Shown one piece after another: positions 17,951 through 26,372 of a DNA stretch of 64,000 nucleotides. Position 1 is the stretch's first letter, and the number at the start of each line of letters is the position of its first letter. Below the pieces are notes generated by a model. It did not search any database, was not told the DNA's origin, and saw only the letters and a program-made list of their open reading frames with translations. The stretch comes from Variovorax sp. TBS-050B (GTDB lineage Bacteria; Pseudomonadota; Gammaproteobacteria; Burkholderiales; Burkholderiaceae_C): the NCBI RefSeq assembly GCF_029893635.1, contig NZ_JARXYR010000001.1, forward strand, positions 434,001 to 498,000. The letters are read 5' to 3'. The position numbers and the translations under genes are program-made.

Positions 17951-18817
17951 TCAAACGTCGCATCGCGCGCCCTGCGCGCACCCACCCCGCATCCGCCGAA
18001 AGCCCCCAGGCGTGCTGCCAAAGCGCTCACGAAACGCGGTCGAGAAATTCGCCGCCCCCGAGAACCCGACCGCCAGCGCCACCTCCTCGACGCTCAGGGC
18101 TGAGTCCGTCAGAAGCCGCTGCGCGCGCGCGAGCCGCGCCTCGCGCACGAATTCGAAGACCGTGCGCCGCATGTGCGCGCGAAAGGCGCGCGACAGCCGT
18201 TTCTCGTGCGTGCCCACGCGCGCGGCCAGTTCCGCCAGCGGCGGCACGTGCGCGAGGTCGTTCTCGATCAGCCGCACTGCCGCTTCGACCAGCACGCGAT
18301 CGGCATCGTGCGGAAGCGCCGCGGTGCCGCGCGTGCCGCTGCGCGCATCGGGGTGCTGCGGCGGCTGTTCCTCCTCGTCGCCGCGCGCGAGCGCGAGGTG
18401 CACCGCGACGCGCAGCAGCACCTCCTCGGGTTCGAAGGGCTTGAGGATGTAGTCGACGCCACCCTCGCGCAGGCCGGTCAACCGCTCTTCCAGCGCGTGG
18501 CTTGCGCTCAGAAAGATCACCGGAATGCGCGCGGTGCCGCGATCCGCCTTCAGCAGCCGGCATGCCTCGAAGCCGCTGCTGGCGCCCAGGTGCACGTCGA
18601 GCAGCACCAGGTCCGGCTGCAGCGCACTCGCGCGCCGGTAGCCCTCCAGCGCCTCGAAAGCCACGCTGATGCGGTGACCGGCGCGGCGCAGTGCCGCGAG
18701 CAGCAACTGCAGCTCCTCGACCTTGTCGTCGATGACGAGGATGTGCGCGCGCTGCGGAAAGGCCCGGGACCAGTAGGACATGCGGATTGCGTCGATGCGC
18801 CGTGCGGCGTCGCGCAT
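17951..18817 (-). CDS. Response regulator with AraC-type DNA-binding domain
   Basis: Predicted 288 aa cytosolic regulator. The N-terminal receiver domain has the acidic pair (ILVIDDKVEE), phospho-acceptor Asp (DLVLLDVHLG) and conserved Lys (YILKPFEP). The C-terminal 100 residues are an AraC/XylS double helix-turn-helix (LAELAARVGTHEKRLSRAF; SVEEVALAVGFSGAANFSTAF). The start at 18817 has GGAG at 8 bp; ATG at 18781 or 18850 are possible. It lies directly upstream of cdiA in the same orientation, so it is a candidate regulator of the cdi locus. No kinase is fused or adjacent in the same operon, but an OmpR-type regulator and a kinase follow 157 bp upstream. Confidence 0.85.
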   Translation of the reverse strand: MRDAARRIDAIRMSYWSRAFPQRAHILVIDDKVEELQLLLAALRRAGHRISVAFEALEGYRRASALQPDLVLLDVHLGASSGFEACRLLKADRGTARIPVIFLSASHALEERLTGLREGGVDYILKPFEPEEVLLRVAVHLALARGDEEEQPPQHPDARSGTRGTAALPHDADRVLVEAAVRLIENDLAHVPPLAELAARVGTHEKRLSRAFRAHMRRTVFEFVREARLARAQRLLTDSALSVEEVALAVGFSGAANFSTAFRERFGSTPGGFRRMRGGCAQGARCDV

Positions 18818-18973
18818 CCGCGGATCTCCGATCCACCGGGCAGCCGCCATTGGCGCCCGGATGGTGCAAGTCCCGTCGATTTATTTCATTGGCGCTTTCT
18901 GACCATTCCTCACCGATCCTGATGGCCGCGCCAGTTCGCGGCAAGGGCGGCCGCGGCGCGGAGGGCGACCCGC

Positions 18974-19699
18974 TCAGTTCGCGAACACGTAGCCCGTGCC
19001 ACGCACCGAATGCACCGGCAGTCGCATGCCGAGCTTCGCGGCCTTGCGGCGCAGCCTGCTGGCGATCGCATCGATGCGGTGTTCGTCGAAGTCGAACACG
19101 TCGCCGCCGAGCGCACGGATCAGGTCGTCGCGGCTCACTGCGTGGCCGCGCTGGCGGAACAGGCAGCCGAGGAAGGCGCGCTCGCTCGTGGTCAAGACCA
19201 TCTGCCGGCCCTCGGGATCGCCGAGGATCCAGTCGCCTTCCTGGAGGCGCCACTCTGCGGCCTGGGGCGGCGCGGCAGGCGCAGCGGCCTTTCCGTCGTC
19301 CATCGTGCCTTCCGCAAAGAGGCGGCGCCCCACGGCGTGCAGCGTCTCGGCCAGTTCCATCATGTTCACGGGCTTCACCAGGTAGGCGTCGGCGCCTTCG
19401 CGCAGCCCGAGCAGCCGGTCTTCGAGACGGCCCCTGGCCGTGACCAGCACCAGGCCCAGGCGCCTGGTCGTGCGCAGGTGGGACACGATCTCCAGGCCGC
19501 TTTCGCCCGGCAGGCCGATGTCGACCACCGCGATGTCGCAGGGCTGGAGCGCAAAGGCCTTGTAGAAGGACGGCGCATCCGCGAAGCCCTGCGCGTCGAA
19601 GCCCAGCTCGCCGAGCGCGAACACGGTTTCTGCGCGAATGTCTTCGTCGTCTTCGATCACGTGGATGCGAAGACCGGTGCGCGGGCTCGGGGATGGCAT
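18974..19699 (-). CDS. OmpR/PhoB-family response regulator
   Basis: Predicted 241 aa. Receiver domain: HVIEDDEDIR acidic cluster, phospho-acceptor in IAVVDIGLPGESG, Lys in AYLVKPVNM. A linker (AAPAAPPQAAEW) joins a winged-helix DNA-binding domain ending RRKAAKLGMRLPVHSVRGTGYVFAN, the usual OmpR-type end. I set the start at 19699 because the receiver fold begins a few residues later. An upstream extension would read through the divergent kinase gene. It is only 28 bp from the start of that divergent histidine kinase, its evident partner. No Shine-Dalgarno is visible, and the mRNA may be nearly leaderless. Confidence 0.9.
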   Translation of the reverse strand: MPSPSPRTGLRIHVIEDDEDIRAETVFALGELGFDAQGFADAPSFYKAFALQPCDIAVVDIGLPGESGLEIVSHLRTTRRLGLVLVTARGRLEDRLLGLREGADAYLVKPVNMMELAETLHAVGRRLFAEGTMDDGKAAAPAAPPQAAEWRLQEGDWILGDPEGRQMVLTTSERAFLGCLFRQRGHAVSRDDLIRALGGDVFDFDEHRIDAIASRLRRKAAKLGMRLPVHSVRGTGYVFAN

Positions 19700-19727
19700 G
19701 GGGCGGAAAGTATAAAGTCGCGCCCCG
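19700..19727. promoter_or_regulatory. Overlapping divergent -10 elements, 28 bp spacer
   Basis: The entire spacer between the response regulator and kinase starts. TATAAA (19711-19716, plus strand) and TATACT (complement of 19709-19714, minus strand) overlap, giving one near-symmetric -10 core that could serve both genes. Start sites 6-8 bp downstream would leave leaders of about 0-5 nt. Neither gene has a Shine-Dalgarno here, which fits near-leaderless mRNAs. Confidence 0.45.
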
Positions 19728-21866
19728 ATGCGCCTCGACGCCGAACACACCCGCAAGCACGCGCGCCCGTCACGTGCCCTCGCCCGCTGCGCATGCCTGC
19801 TGCTCGCATGGGCGTGGCTGCTGCCGCTGCTGCTGTGGACCCTGGCGCTGCCGGCGCGCGCGGCCGTGCTGTCGTCCGCCGACGGCGTGGACAGTTCCGT
19901 GGCCTTGTCCCGGGGGATCGAGATCCTGCGCGATCCCACGGGCGACTGGCGCATCGAAGACGTCGCCACCGGCGCGCGGGCGCAGGGCTTCGAAGCGCTC
20001 CAGGGTTCGGTGCAGGAGGGCTTCAGCCGCGATGCGGTGTGGCTGCGCTTTTCGCTCTCGCGCACGCACGATGCACCCGCGCGATGGCTGCTGCGCGTGC
20101 GGCCGCCGCGCATCAACGAAGCCACGCTTTACGCGCCGGACGGCCGCGGCGGCTTCATCGAGACCGCGCTCGGCGACAGGCAGGCTTTCGCGGCGCGCGA
20201 GATCCCCGACCACAACTTCGTCTTCCCGCTCGAAGTCGCGGCCGAGCCGGCCCGGTACTTTCTGCGGCTGCGCAACGATGGACCATCGCTGCGGGCCGAA
20301 CTCGATCTCTGGCAGCCCGGCGGCTTCGAGCGCGCGCGAACGGCCGACTACACGACGTTCGGCGTGCTGCTGGGCGCCGCGGCGCTCGTGGTCTGCATGA
20401 ACCTGATCTTCTGGGTCTGGTTGCGCGACGGGCTCTACGCCCATTACGCGCTCTATGTTTTCTGCATCGCGGCGCTGAGCATGAACCGCCAGGGCTTTGC
20501 GGCCGAGTGGCTCCTCGCCACGCGCCCCGAGCGCGTCGCGCAGACGCTGCTGGCGGTCAACTGCCTCTTCAACGTGGTCGGGACGGCCTTCATGGCGCGC
20601 ATCTTCCAGTTCCGGCGCCACTGGGTGCCGGCGGCACGCGTCTTCGATGCGGTCGTCGTGTTCAACCTCGCGGCCTTCGTGCTCGCGGTGGCGGGCTACC
20701 ACAGCGCGATCGCTCCCTGGGTGAGTGCCGGCAGCGCCGCATCGACGTTGTTCGGCGCGCTCTTCGTCTGCTACCTGCTCTTGGTGCGAAGGCAGTTCCA
20801 GTACCTGCTGCCTGCCTCGGCCTTCGCCACCGGCACGGTGCTGGGACTCTACGGCCTGCTCAAGCTATGGCTCGGCGATCGGGTGCCGGGCGCCTCGCCC
20901 GATCGCCTGTACTGGCTCGGGAGCATGGCGCACCTCGTCCTGCTCAACGCAGCGGTGGCCGACCGCACGCGGCGTGCGGAGCGCGACTACCGCGCCGAGC
21001 GCGAGCGCGTGCTCGCGGTCAGGCTCGAGGCCGAGCAGGCCCTGGAATCCACCGTGGCACGGCGCACCGCCGAACTTGCGCGCACCAATGCGGCACTGCA
21101 CGAGGAGATCGCCGCGCGGACGCGGCTGGAGGCCCAGTTGCGCCAGTCGCTCGAAGTGGAGCGCCAGGCGATCGCGCAGCAGCGCGAGTTCGTCTCGATG
21201 GTGTCGCACGAGTTCCGCACGCCGCTCACCGTGATCGACGGCGCCGCGCAGTCGCTCGACCTCTCCAGGCTCGGAACGGAACCCGTGCTCAGGCAGCGCA
21301 CCGAGCGCATACGGCGGGCGGTGCAACGGCTGACGATGCTGATCGAGAACGTCCTGCTCGCAGACCGGCTGCAGCCCGAGAACCGGGTCCTGCGTGTGGA
21401 AGACGTGGACATGGCCGCCCTCGCGCGCGGCCTCTGCGACACCTTCGCGATGCCGGGCGGGTCGCGCCTGGCCCTGGAGGTGCAGGGTTCGCTGCGCCCA
21501 GTGCGGGGCGATCGTGCACTGATCGAGATCGCGCTGCAGAACCTGATGCAGAACGCCCTCAAGTATTCGCCGCCGGAAGCGCCCGTTCGCATCGTGCTGC
21601 GGCAGGCGGGCGATGCCGTCCAGGTGGACGTGATCGACCGCGGCCCGGGCATCGCCCACGACGATGCCGGCCGCGTCTTCGAAAAGTACTTCCGCGCGGA
21701 AACCGCGACCGCGGTGGCCGGCACCGGCCTCGGCCTCCACCTCGCACGCGAGATCGCCAGACGCCATGGCGGCGACGTCACGCTGCAGCAGACCGGTGAA
21801 GGCGGGTCGACGTTCCGCCTGGAGCTGCCAGGCGCAGGGGCGGAACGCACGCCGCGGGCGGTCTAG
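19728..21866 (+). CDS. 7TMR-DISM sensor histidine kinase
   Basis: Predicted 712 aa inner-membrane kinase. A signal peptide (LLLWTLALPARAA) leads to a periplasmic 7TMR-DISM extracellular domain (about 45-200; VWLRFSLSRT, RWLLRVRPP). Seven hydrophobic helices follow (about 210-400), then a coiled coil (ERDYRAERERVLAVRLEAEQ). The H-box phospho-acceptor is His494 (MVSHEFRTPLTV), the N-box is NLMQNALKYSPP, and the G-boxes are DRGPGIAHDD and GTGLGLHLAREIA. DISM receptors usually sense carbohydrate-like or other small ligands in the periplasm, but the ligand is unknown here. Its divergent neighbour is the OmpR-type regulator it presumably phosphorylates. Confidence 0.92.
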   Translation: MRLDAEHTRKHARPSRALARCACLLLAWAWLLPLLLWTLALPARAAVLSSADGVDSSVALSRGIEILRDPTGDWRIEDVATGARAQGFEALQGSVQEGFSRDAVWLRFSLSRTHDAPARWLLRVRPPRINEATLYAPDGRGGFIETALGDRQAFAAREIPDHNFVFPLEVAAEPARYFLRLRNDGPSLRAELDLWQPGGFERARTADYTTFGVLLGAAALVVCMNLIFWVWLRDGLYAHYALYVFCIAALSMNRQGFAAEWLLATRPERVAQTLLAVNCLFNVVGTAFMARIFQFRRHWVPAARVFDAVVVFNLAAFVLAVAGYHSAIAPWVSAGSAASTLFGALFVCYLLLVRRQFQYLLPASAFATGTVLGLYGLLKLWLGDRVPGASPDRLYWLGSMAHLVLLNAAVADRTRRAERDYRAERERVLAVRLEAEQALESTVARRTAELARTNAALHEEIAARTRLEAQLRQSLEVERQAIAQQREFVSMVSHEFRTPLTVIDGAAQSLDLSRLGTEPVLRQRTERIRRAVQRLTMLIENVLLADRLQPENRVLRVEDVDMAALARGLCDTFAMPGGSRLALEVQGSLRPVRGDRALIEIALQNLMQNALKYSPPEAPVRIVLRQAGDAVQVDVIDRGPGIAHDDAGRVFEKYFRAETATAVAGTGLGLHLAREIARRHGGDVTLQQTGEGGSTFRLELPGAGAERTPRAV

Positions 21867-21914
21867 GCCGCGCGGATCGAAACCGTCGCGGGACTGAAGC
21901 GGACCGGCGCCGCC

Positions 21915-22733
21915 TCAGTGCGTCGCCGCCTCCACGATCACCTTCGTCACCGCCTCCGGCTTCGAGGTCATCACCACGTGCGAAGCGCCCTTGACTACGG
22001 TCGTCTTCACCGCATGCGCGCGCTGCGCCATGAAGGCCATCGCGGCCGGTGGAATGTTCTTGTCGCGGTCGCCGTAGACGAACCACGAGGGCACCGACTT
22101 CCACGCCGGCGCCTCGGCCGCCTCGTTGAGCGCGGCCTCGGCGATCGGACGCTGTCCCACGGCCATCAGCTTCGCCTTGGCGAGCGGCACGTCGGCCGCG
22201 AACTGGGCCGGGAACCTGTCCTGCTGGATGTAGAGGTCCTTGCCACCGTCGGCGAGCGGCACCGGCGGCGCCAGCGTGGGGCCGAGCGTGCTGCCGGGGA
22301 ACTTGCCCGTGAGGCCCAGCGCGGTCTCGCCCGCCTCGGGCGCGAAGGCCGCGACATAGACCAGCGCCTTCACGTTGGCCTTGCCGATTGCCGCGGCCGA
22401 GATGACCGAGCCGCCATAGGAATGACCCACGAGCACCACGGGACCCTGGATCGAGTCGATGACGCCGGCCACCGAGGCCGCGTCGGCCTTCGGCCCGCGC
22501 AGTGCGTTCGCAGCCGCGATCACCGGGTAGTGCCGCGCCTGCAGGCCGCGCACCACGCCGTCCCAGCTCGAGGAATCCGCGAAGGCGCCATGCACCAGCA
22601 CGATGGTGGGCTTCTGCGCCTGTGGTTGCTGTTGCTGTTGCTGCGCGAAGGACTGCAGCGGCACGAGCGCTGCGAGACCGAGTGCGGCGGCGATCAGGGC
22701 CATGCCGATGCGGCGGCCGGGAGACTTTGTCAT
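21915..22733 (-). CDS. Secreted alpha/beta hydrolase
   Basis: Predicted 272 aa protein with a signal peptide (MALIAAALGLAALVPLQSFA) and then a CAG-encoded QQQQQQPQAQ tract at the mature N-terminus. The fold is the AB-hydrolase type similar to salicylate esterase/EstC-like enzymes. It has oxyanion motif LVHGAFADSSSW, nucleophile Ser105 in VGHSYGGSV, acid near FVYGDRDKNIP and His in KGASHVVMTSKP. It probably hydrolyses a small ester in the periplasm. It runs convergent to the kinase gene and appears monocistronic. The polyglutamine run is likely variable between strains. Confidence 0.85.
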   Translation of the reverse strand: MTKSPGRRIGMALIAAALGLAALVPLQSFAQQQQQQPQAQKPTIVLVHGAFADSSSWDGVVRGLQARHYPVIAAANALRGPKADAASVAGVIDSIQGPVVLVGHSYGGSVISAAAIGKANVKALVYVAAFAPEAGETALGLTGKFPGSTLGPTLAPPVPLADGGKDLYIQQDRFPAQFAADVPLAKAKLMAVGQRPIAEAALNEAAEAPAWKSVPSWFVYGDRDKNIPPAAMAFMAQRAHAVKTTVVKGASHVVMTSKPEAVTKVIVEAATH

Positions 22734-23098
22734 GACGGTTCTTCCTGGGTTCGACGTTGAGAGACGGAGAGAGGGATCGGCTGGATGCCGACGGCGCCGA
22801 CTCTAGGAGCGGCCTGCGCCCCCTCGCGCCTTCTCTGTATGCCTGTGTGTCGGCGCTGTGCCTTGCCACAGAACGTTGCATGCGATGCCGCCCTGGCGGC
22901 ATGGCATCGAGCCGGTGCGGCGCTATTACGCTGCTTTGACCGAATGCGCAATACCGGGAACCCGCTAGCGATGGATGCGCTGTTGCGGGAAGTCCACGGC
23001 GCAATTGGCCGAACAAGACCGGATTTCGCTCGACATCCACATGCAACCTTAAGTTTGAATGAGAATCTCGCCAGCGAAAAACCAAAGCCGAGATCGCC
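22734..23098. other. 365 bp gap with hairpin and short repeat
   Basis: No convincing gene. It holds GTGTGTCG...CTTGCCACA (22844-22869), which recurs at 56781-56806, and a perfect 8 bp hairpin ATGCCGCC/GGCGGCAT with a 2 nt loop (22885-22902). It probably contains the promoters of both flanking divergent genes, which I could not place. Confidence 0.4.
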
Positions 23099-23926
23099 AT
23101 GACCCTGGACGAACTGTTTGCCGATGCCCACCTGCTCCCGACGGTGCCCAAGGTGGTGTTCGACCTCATCGAGATGCTGCGCAGCGAGGATGCGTCCGTT
23201 CCGGCGGTGGCGCGCAAGCTCGAGCTCGACCAGGTGCTGACCGCCAGGGTGCTGCGGATGGTCAACTCGCCCTACTTCGGGCTGCGCCGCAAGATCGTCT
23301 CGATCCAGGACGCGATCCAGCTGCTGGGTTTCTCGGCGATCCGATCGCTGGTGGTGAGTTCGGGGCTCAAGGGCACCTTCCAGAAGGTCGACAACGTGGA
23401 CCTGCCCGCGTTCTGGGCGCACAGCCTGCGCGTGGCCGCGGTCGCGCGCTACCTCGCGGGCAAGACGCGCGGCATCGACCACAGCCTGGCCTTCACCGTC
23501 GGCAGCATGCATGCCATCGGCCACCTGATCATGGCCCGTGCCATGAAGGACGAGATGGCCAGGCTCAACGCCGTCCATCCCTTCGACGCGATGGGGCGCC
23601 TCGAGGTCGAGGCGCAGAAGTTCGGCTACCACTACGGCGACGTGAGCGCGCGGCTGGCCGCGCGCTGGGAATTCGCCTCCGAGTTCACGAGCGCCCTCGC
23701 CTGCTTCGCGAACCCCATGGAGTCGGGCCGCACCGACGCGCTCGCCAACGTACTGCACCTGGCGGTGTGGCGCGTGGCGCTGGAGCGCGAGGGACTCCCG
23801 ATCGGCGACACCCGGCATGTCTGGCCCGCCGCCTCGGCCGATGCCATCGGCCTGTCGGAAGAAGTGGTGCACGACATGCCCGCGCCGCGCGAACTCGCGT
23901 CCGACCTGGAATCGATGATCGCCTGA
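23099..23926 (+). CDS. HDOD-domain protein
   Basis: Predicted 275 aa cytosolic protein made of one HDOD domain: LPTVPKVVFDLIEMLRSEDAS, LTARVLRMVNSPYFGLRRKI and IQDAIQLLGFSAIRSLVVSS are the diagnostic helices, followed by AFWAHSLRVAAVARYLAG and MHAIGHLIM. HDOD proteins are HD-fold relatives that lack the full metal-binding HD set and usually act as signalling adaptors in motility, c-di-GMP or stress regulation. Nothing adjacent identifies its partner. It stands alone with gaps on both sides. Confidence 0.88.
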   Translation: MTLDELFADAHLLPTVPKVVFDLIEMLRSEDASVPAVARKLELDQVLTARVLRMVNSPYFGLRRKIVSIQDAIQLLGFSAIRSLVVSSGLKGTFQKVDNVDLPAFWAHSLRVAAVARYLAGKTRGIDHSLAFTVGSMHAIGHLIMARAMKDEMARLNAVHPFDAMGRLEVEAQKFGYHYGDVSARLAARWEFASEFTSALACFANPMESGRTDALANVLHLAVWRVALEREGLPIGDTRHVWPAASADAIGLSEEVVHDMPAPRELASDLESMIA

Positions 23927-24332
23927 GGGGCGACCCCCCTCCCCCTTCACACACCGGATGAACGCGCCCGTGAGGGCGTGGCATGGACCTGCAACGGGTC
24001 CTTCCGCAGCAGATGCGGCCCATCGAGGATGGGCGCTGCATGCCTGGCCTGGCGTGCCCCCCGCGCTGCGAGCGGTGATCTCCACGCTTGCAGCACGAAA
24101 TTCAACGCCGGCACGCGGCTCATCGCGCGCGCCGCGCCGACGCGACGGCCCCCCGATTGAAATTTAGTGTGCGCGAAAGCGCCGCGGATACAGAGGCATA
24201 CGAACCGGTGCGCCACGGCGCAGGCGCGCCGAACAATCGCGCTGTCGGATCGAAACCGCACCCCATCCGAACGGTCTCCACCTCTGCGGCGCGCCTGCCG
24301 ACGGGCCACCGCCAACCTCGAAAGGAATCATC
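23927..24332. other. 406 bp gap, promoter of the DUF4148 gene
   Basis: No credible coding sequence. A less GC-rich patch (attgaaatttagtgtg, about 24157-24172) is the likeliest promoter for the downstream secreted protein, whose start is preceded by AAGGA. No strong inverted repeat seen. Confidence 0.4.
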
Positions 24333-24701
24333 ATGAAAGTCCCCGCCCTTCTCGCCGCCGCCGCCCTCTCCTCGCTGTTCGCCCTCCACGCGAGCGCCGA
24401 GCAATACCAGGGCGTGCTGCAGTTCCACCCCAGTGCGAGCCGCGCCGACGTCCGGGCGCAAGCGGTGGCCGCCGCGCACAGTGCCGATCCCTACCGCGAA
24501 GGCGCCTCGGCCGACGTGGCGCCGGCGCTGCCGACGGCCCTCGCCCGCAAGGACGTGCGCGCCGAGGCCGTTGCCGCCGCGCGCGAAGGCAACCCGTACG
24601 CCGACGGCGCCGAGGCCGGCCTGCCGCAGGCCTTCGTGAGCACGCTGGACCGCGCCGCGGTGCAGGCCCAGGCGCGCGGCGCCGCCCACGGCACCCTCTG
24701 A
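24333..24701 (+). CDS. DUF4148-like small secreted protein
   Basis: Predicted 122 aa. RBS AAAGGA 7 bp before ATG. Signal peptide MKVPALLAAAALSSLFALHASA. The mature part contains three degenerate repeats of the form R-x-DVRAxAVAAA-x-x-x-x-PY (ADVRAQAVAAAHSADPY, KDVRAEAVAAAREGNPY, then AAVQAQARGAAHGTL). This is the pattern of the DUF4148 family, abundant in Burkholderiales and of unknown function. It probably forms short amphipathic helices in the periplasm. The hydrolase gene follows by 33 bp, so they may share a transcript. Confidence 0.8.
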   Translation: MKVPALLAAAALSSLFALHASAEQYQGVLQFHPSASRADVRAQAVAAAHSADPYREGASADVAPALPTALARKDVRAEAVAAAREGNPYADGAEAGLPQAFVSTLDRAAVQAQARGAAHGTL

Positions 24702-24734
24702 GCGTTCCCCATCCAACGATCCCGGATTTCTCCC

Positions 24735-25766
24735 ATGACGACTGCAACACCCCTGCTGCCGCGCCGCGCCTTCCTCGCCAAGGCTGCGCTCGGCGCCGCC
24801 GCGGCCCAGCTGGTCTCGGCCGTGCCCGCCTTCGCGCAGACGGCCGGTCCCCGCGCCGGCAGCACGCGCCGCCTCGAGCCGATCAAGAACATCGACGCCG
24901 GCAGCCTCAGCATCGGCTACCACGAGGCCGGCCCGGCCGACGGCCCGCCCGTGATCCTGCTGCACGGCTGGCCCTACGACATCCACATGTTCGTCGACGT
25001 CGCGCCGATGCTCGCCGCGGCCGGCTACCGCGTGATCGTGCCGTACCTGCGCGGCTACGGCAGCACCCGCTTCCTCTCGGCCGACACGCCGCGCAACGGC
25101 CAGCAGTCGGTGGTCGCGGTCGACATCGTCGCGCTGATGGATGCGCTCAGGATCCAGGTCGCCACCGTCGCCGGCTGCGACTGGGGCGCGCGCACCGCCT
25201 GCATCATGGCCGCGCTCTGGCCCGAGCGCGTGAAGGCGCTGGTCTCGGTCAGCGGCTACCTGATCGGCAGCCAGCAGGCGGGCAAGGTGCCGCTGCCGCC
25301 GCAGGCCGAGTTCCAGTGGTGGTACCAGTACTACTTCGCGACCGAGCGCGGCCGCGAGGGCTACGACAAGAACCGCAACGCGTTCTCCAAGCTGATCTGG
25401 CAGCTCGCCTCGCCCAAGTGGAACTTCGACGACGCCACCTTCGAACGCAGCGCGCGCGCCTTCGACAACCCCGACCATGTCGCGGTCGTGGTGCACAACT
25501 ACCGCTGGCGCCTGGGCCTGGCCGACGGCGAAGCGAAGTACCAGGCGCTCGAGGACCGGCTCGCGAAGGCGCCGACCATCGCCGTGCCGACCATCACGCT
25601 CGAAGGCGACGCCAACGGCGCGCCGCATCCCGAGCCGAGCAGCTACGCGAAGAAGTTCTCGGGCCGCTACGAGCACCGGCTCGTCAGCGGCGGCATCGGC
25701 CACAACCTGCCGCAGGAAGCGCCCGAGGCCTTCGCCAAGGCGGTGATCGACCTGGCGCGGGCCTGA
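24735..25766 (+). CDS. Epoxide-hydrolase-like alpha/beta hydrolase, Tat-exported
   Basis: Predicted 343 aa. The N-terminus LLPRRAFLAKAALGAAAAQ looks like a twin-arginine or Sec signal with Arg-Arg, followed by PAFAQ. The catalytic domain has HGWP (oxyanion), and its nucleophile elbow is AGCDWGART with Asp149 where esterases have Ser. That is the signature of the epoxide hydrolase/haloalkane dehalogenase branch. The His is in SGGIGHNLPQE. It probably opens an epoxide or removes a halide or similar group in the periplasm; substrate unknown. It ends next to a degraded transporter gene. Confidence 0.88.
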   Translation: MTTATPLLPRRAFLAKAALGAAAAQLVSAVPAFAQTAGPRAGSTRRLEPIKNIDAGSLSIGYHEAGPADGPPVILLHGWPYDIHMFVDVAPMLAAAGYRVIVPYLRGYGSTRFLSADTPRNGQQSVVAVDIVALMDALRIQVATVAGCDWGARTACIMAALWPERVKALVSVSGYLIGSQQAGKVPLPPQAEFQWWYQYYFATERGREGYDKNRNAFSKLIWQLASPKWNFDDATFERSARAFDNPDHVAVVVHNYRWRLGLADGEAKYQALEDRLAKAPTIAVPTITLEGDANGAPHPEPSSYAKKFSGRYEHRLVSGGIGHNLPQEAPEAFAKAVIDLARA

Positions 25767-25779
25767 GCCCCGCGCGGCT

Positions 25780-26012
25780 TCAGCGGCCGCGCGCGGCCGT
25801 CACCCCGGTCAACGCCGCCGCGGCCGCGAGCAGCGCGGCGCTGGCCAGGAAGGTGGCCCGATGGCCGTGGTGGTCGAACAGCAGCCCGCCCACCGTGGAG
25901 CCGAGCGCGATCGCCATCTGCACCACCGCCACGAACAGGCCGCCGCCGGCCTCGGCGTCGTGCGGGAAGGTGCGCGCCACCCAGGCCCACCATCCCACCG
26001 GACTGGTGCCCT
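25780..26012 (-). pseudogene. MFS transporter, C-terminal remnant
   Basis: The minus-strand reading frame gives about 75 residues that match the end of a DHA1/AraJ-type major facilitator: WWAWVARTFPHDAEAGGG, then two transmembrane segments (LFVAVVQMAIALGSTVGGLLF and TFLASAALLAAAAALTGV). All earlier membrane segments are missing. The frame continues past 26012, but that part is the antisense of the neighbouring LysR remnant and not transporter sequence. It is a non-functional leftover. Confidence 0.75.
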
Positions 26013-26114
26013 CGCTTCGAGGGCTATCACTTGTACTACCCGCACCGGCGCCAGCCTTCGGCCGCGTTCTCGCTTGTGGTGCAGGCGCTGCGCCAGAGCG
26101 GCCCCGCGGGTTAG
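26013..26114 (+). pseudogene. LysR regulator, C-terminal remnant
   Basis: Plus-strand codons from 26013 to the TAG at 26112 read RFEGYHLYYPHRRQPSAAF and end ALRQSGPAG. This is the typical C-terminus of a LysR-family regulator (G-Y-x-L-Y-Y-P-x-R-R-x-x-S). The DNA-binding domain and most of the effector domain are absent. It abuts the MFS remnant head to head at about 26005-26013. Intact LysR/MFS pairs are normally divergent, so one deletion that removed both 5' halves and the shared promoter explains the arrangement. Confidence 0.7.
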
Positions 26115-26249
26115 TCAGAACCAAGGAATGCACGTCGCTGGTGACTGCTGAATGCGGCTATCAGCCCGGCTGATCAATGCATGCCGGTTGCGCTTCGCGC
26201 GCCCTCTTGGATCTAAATGTTTGCCTCGCCCGGAGCCGACCGCTCCTGC

Positions 26250-26372
26250 GCTCGCAATATCGCCGAGCAAGGCATCCCAACTGTGGTTCTCAGCCGGCTC
26301 GTCGCGGCAGGCAGGCTCGAACCGACGCTACTCGGCCGAGAACCTGCATCCCTTCCCACCGTCAGTGGTAAT
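26250..26372 (+). pseudogene. Possible AbiEi-like antitoxin N-terminal fragment
   Basis: In frame from 26250 the sequence reads ARNIAEQGIPTVVLSRLVAA then GRLEP...SLPTVSG. This resembles the winged-helix start of AbiEi-type antitoxins (GIPxxxLxRLVxxGRLxxxxRGLYxLP), but the GLY block is altered and the frame soon runs into the antisense of the ParE gene. A short relic at best. The match is from memory of the family pattern and is weak. Confidence 0.25.

Noticed and set aside
21915..22733. Polyglutamine tract as evidence of an unusual protein
   Set aside because: It lies at the signal peptide/mature junction and is easily made by CAG repeats; no functional inference is warranted.
22885..22902. 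GC-rich hairpin as a terminator
   Set aside because: No T run follows and it stands between divergent genes where no terminator is expected.
22785..23102. Short plus-strand frame in the gap before the HDOD gene
   Set aside because: No ribosome-binding site, composition unlike a protein, and overlaps the next gene's start.
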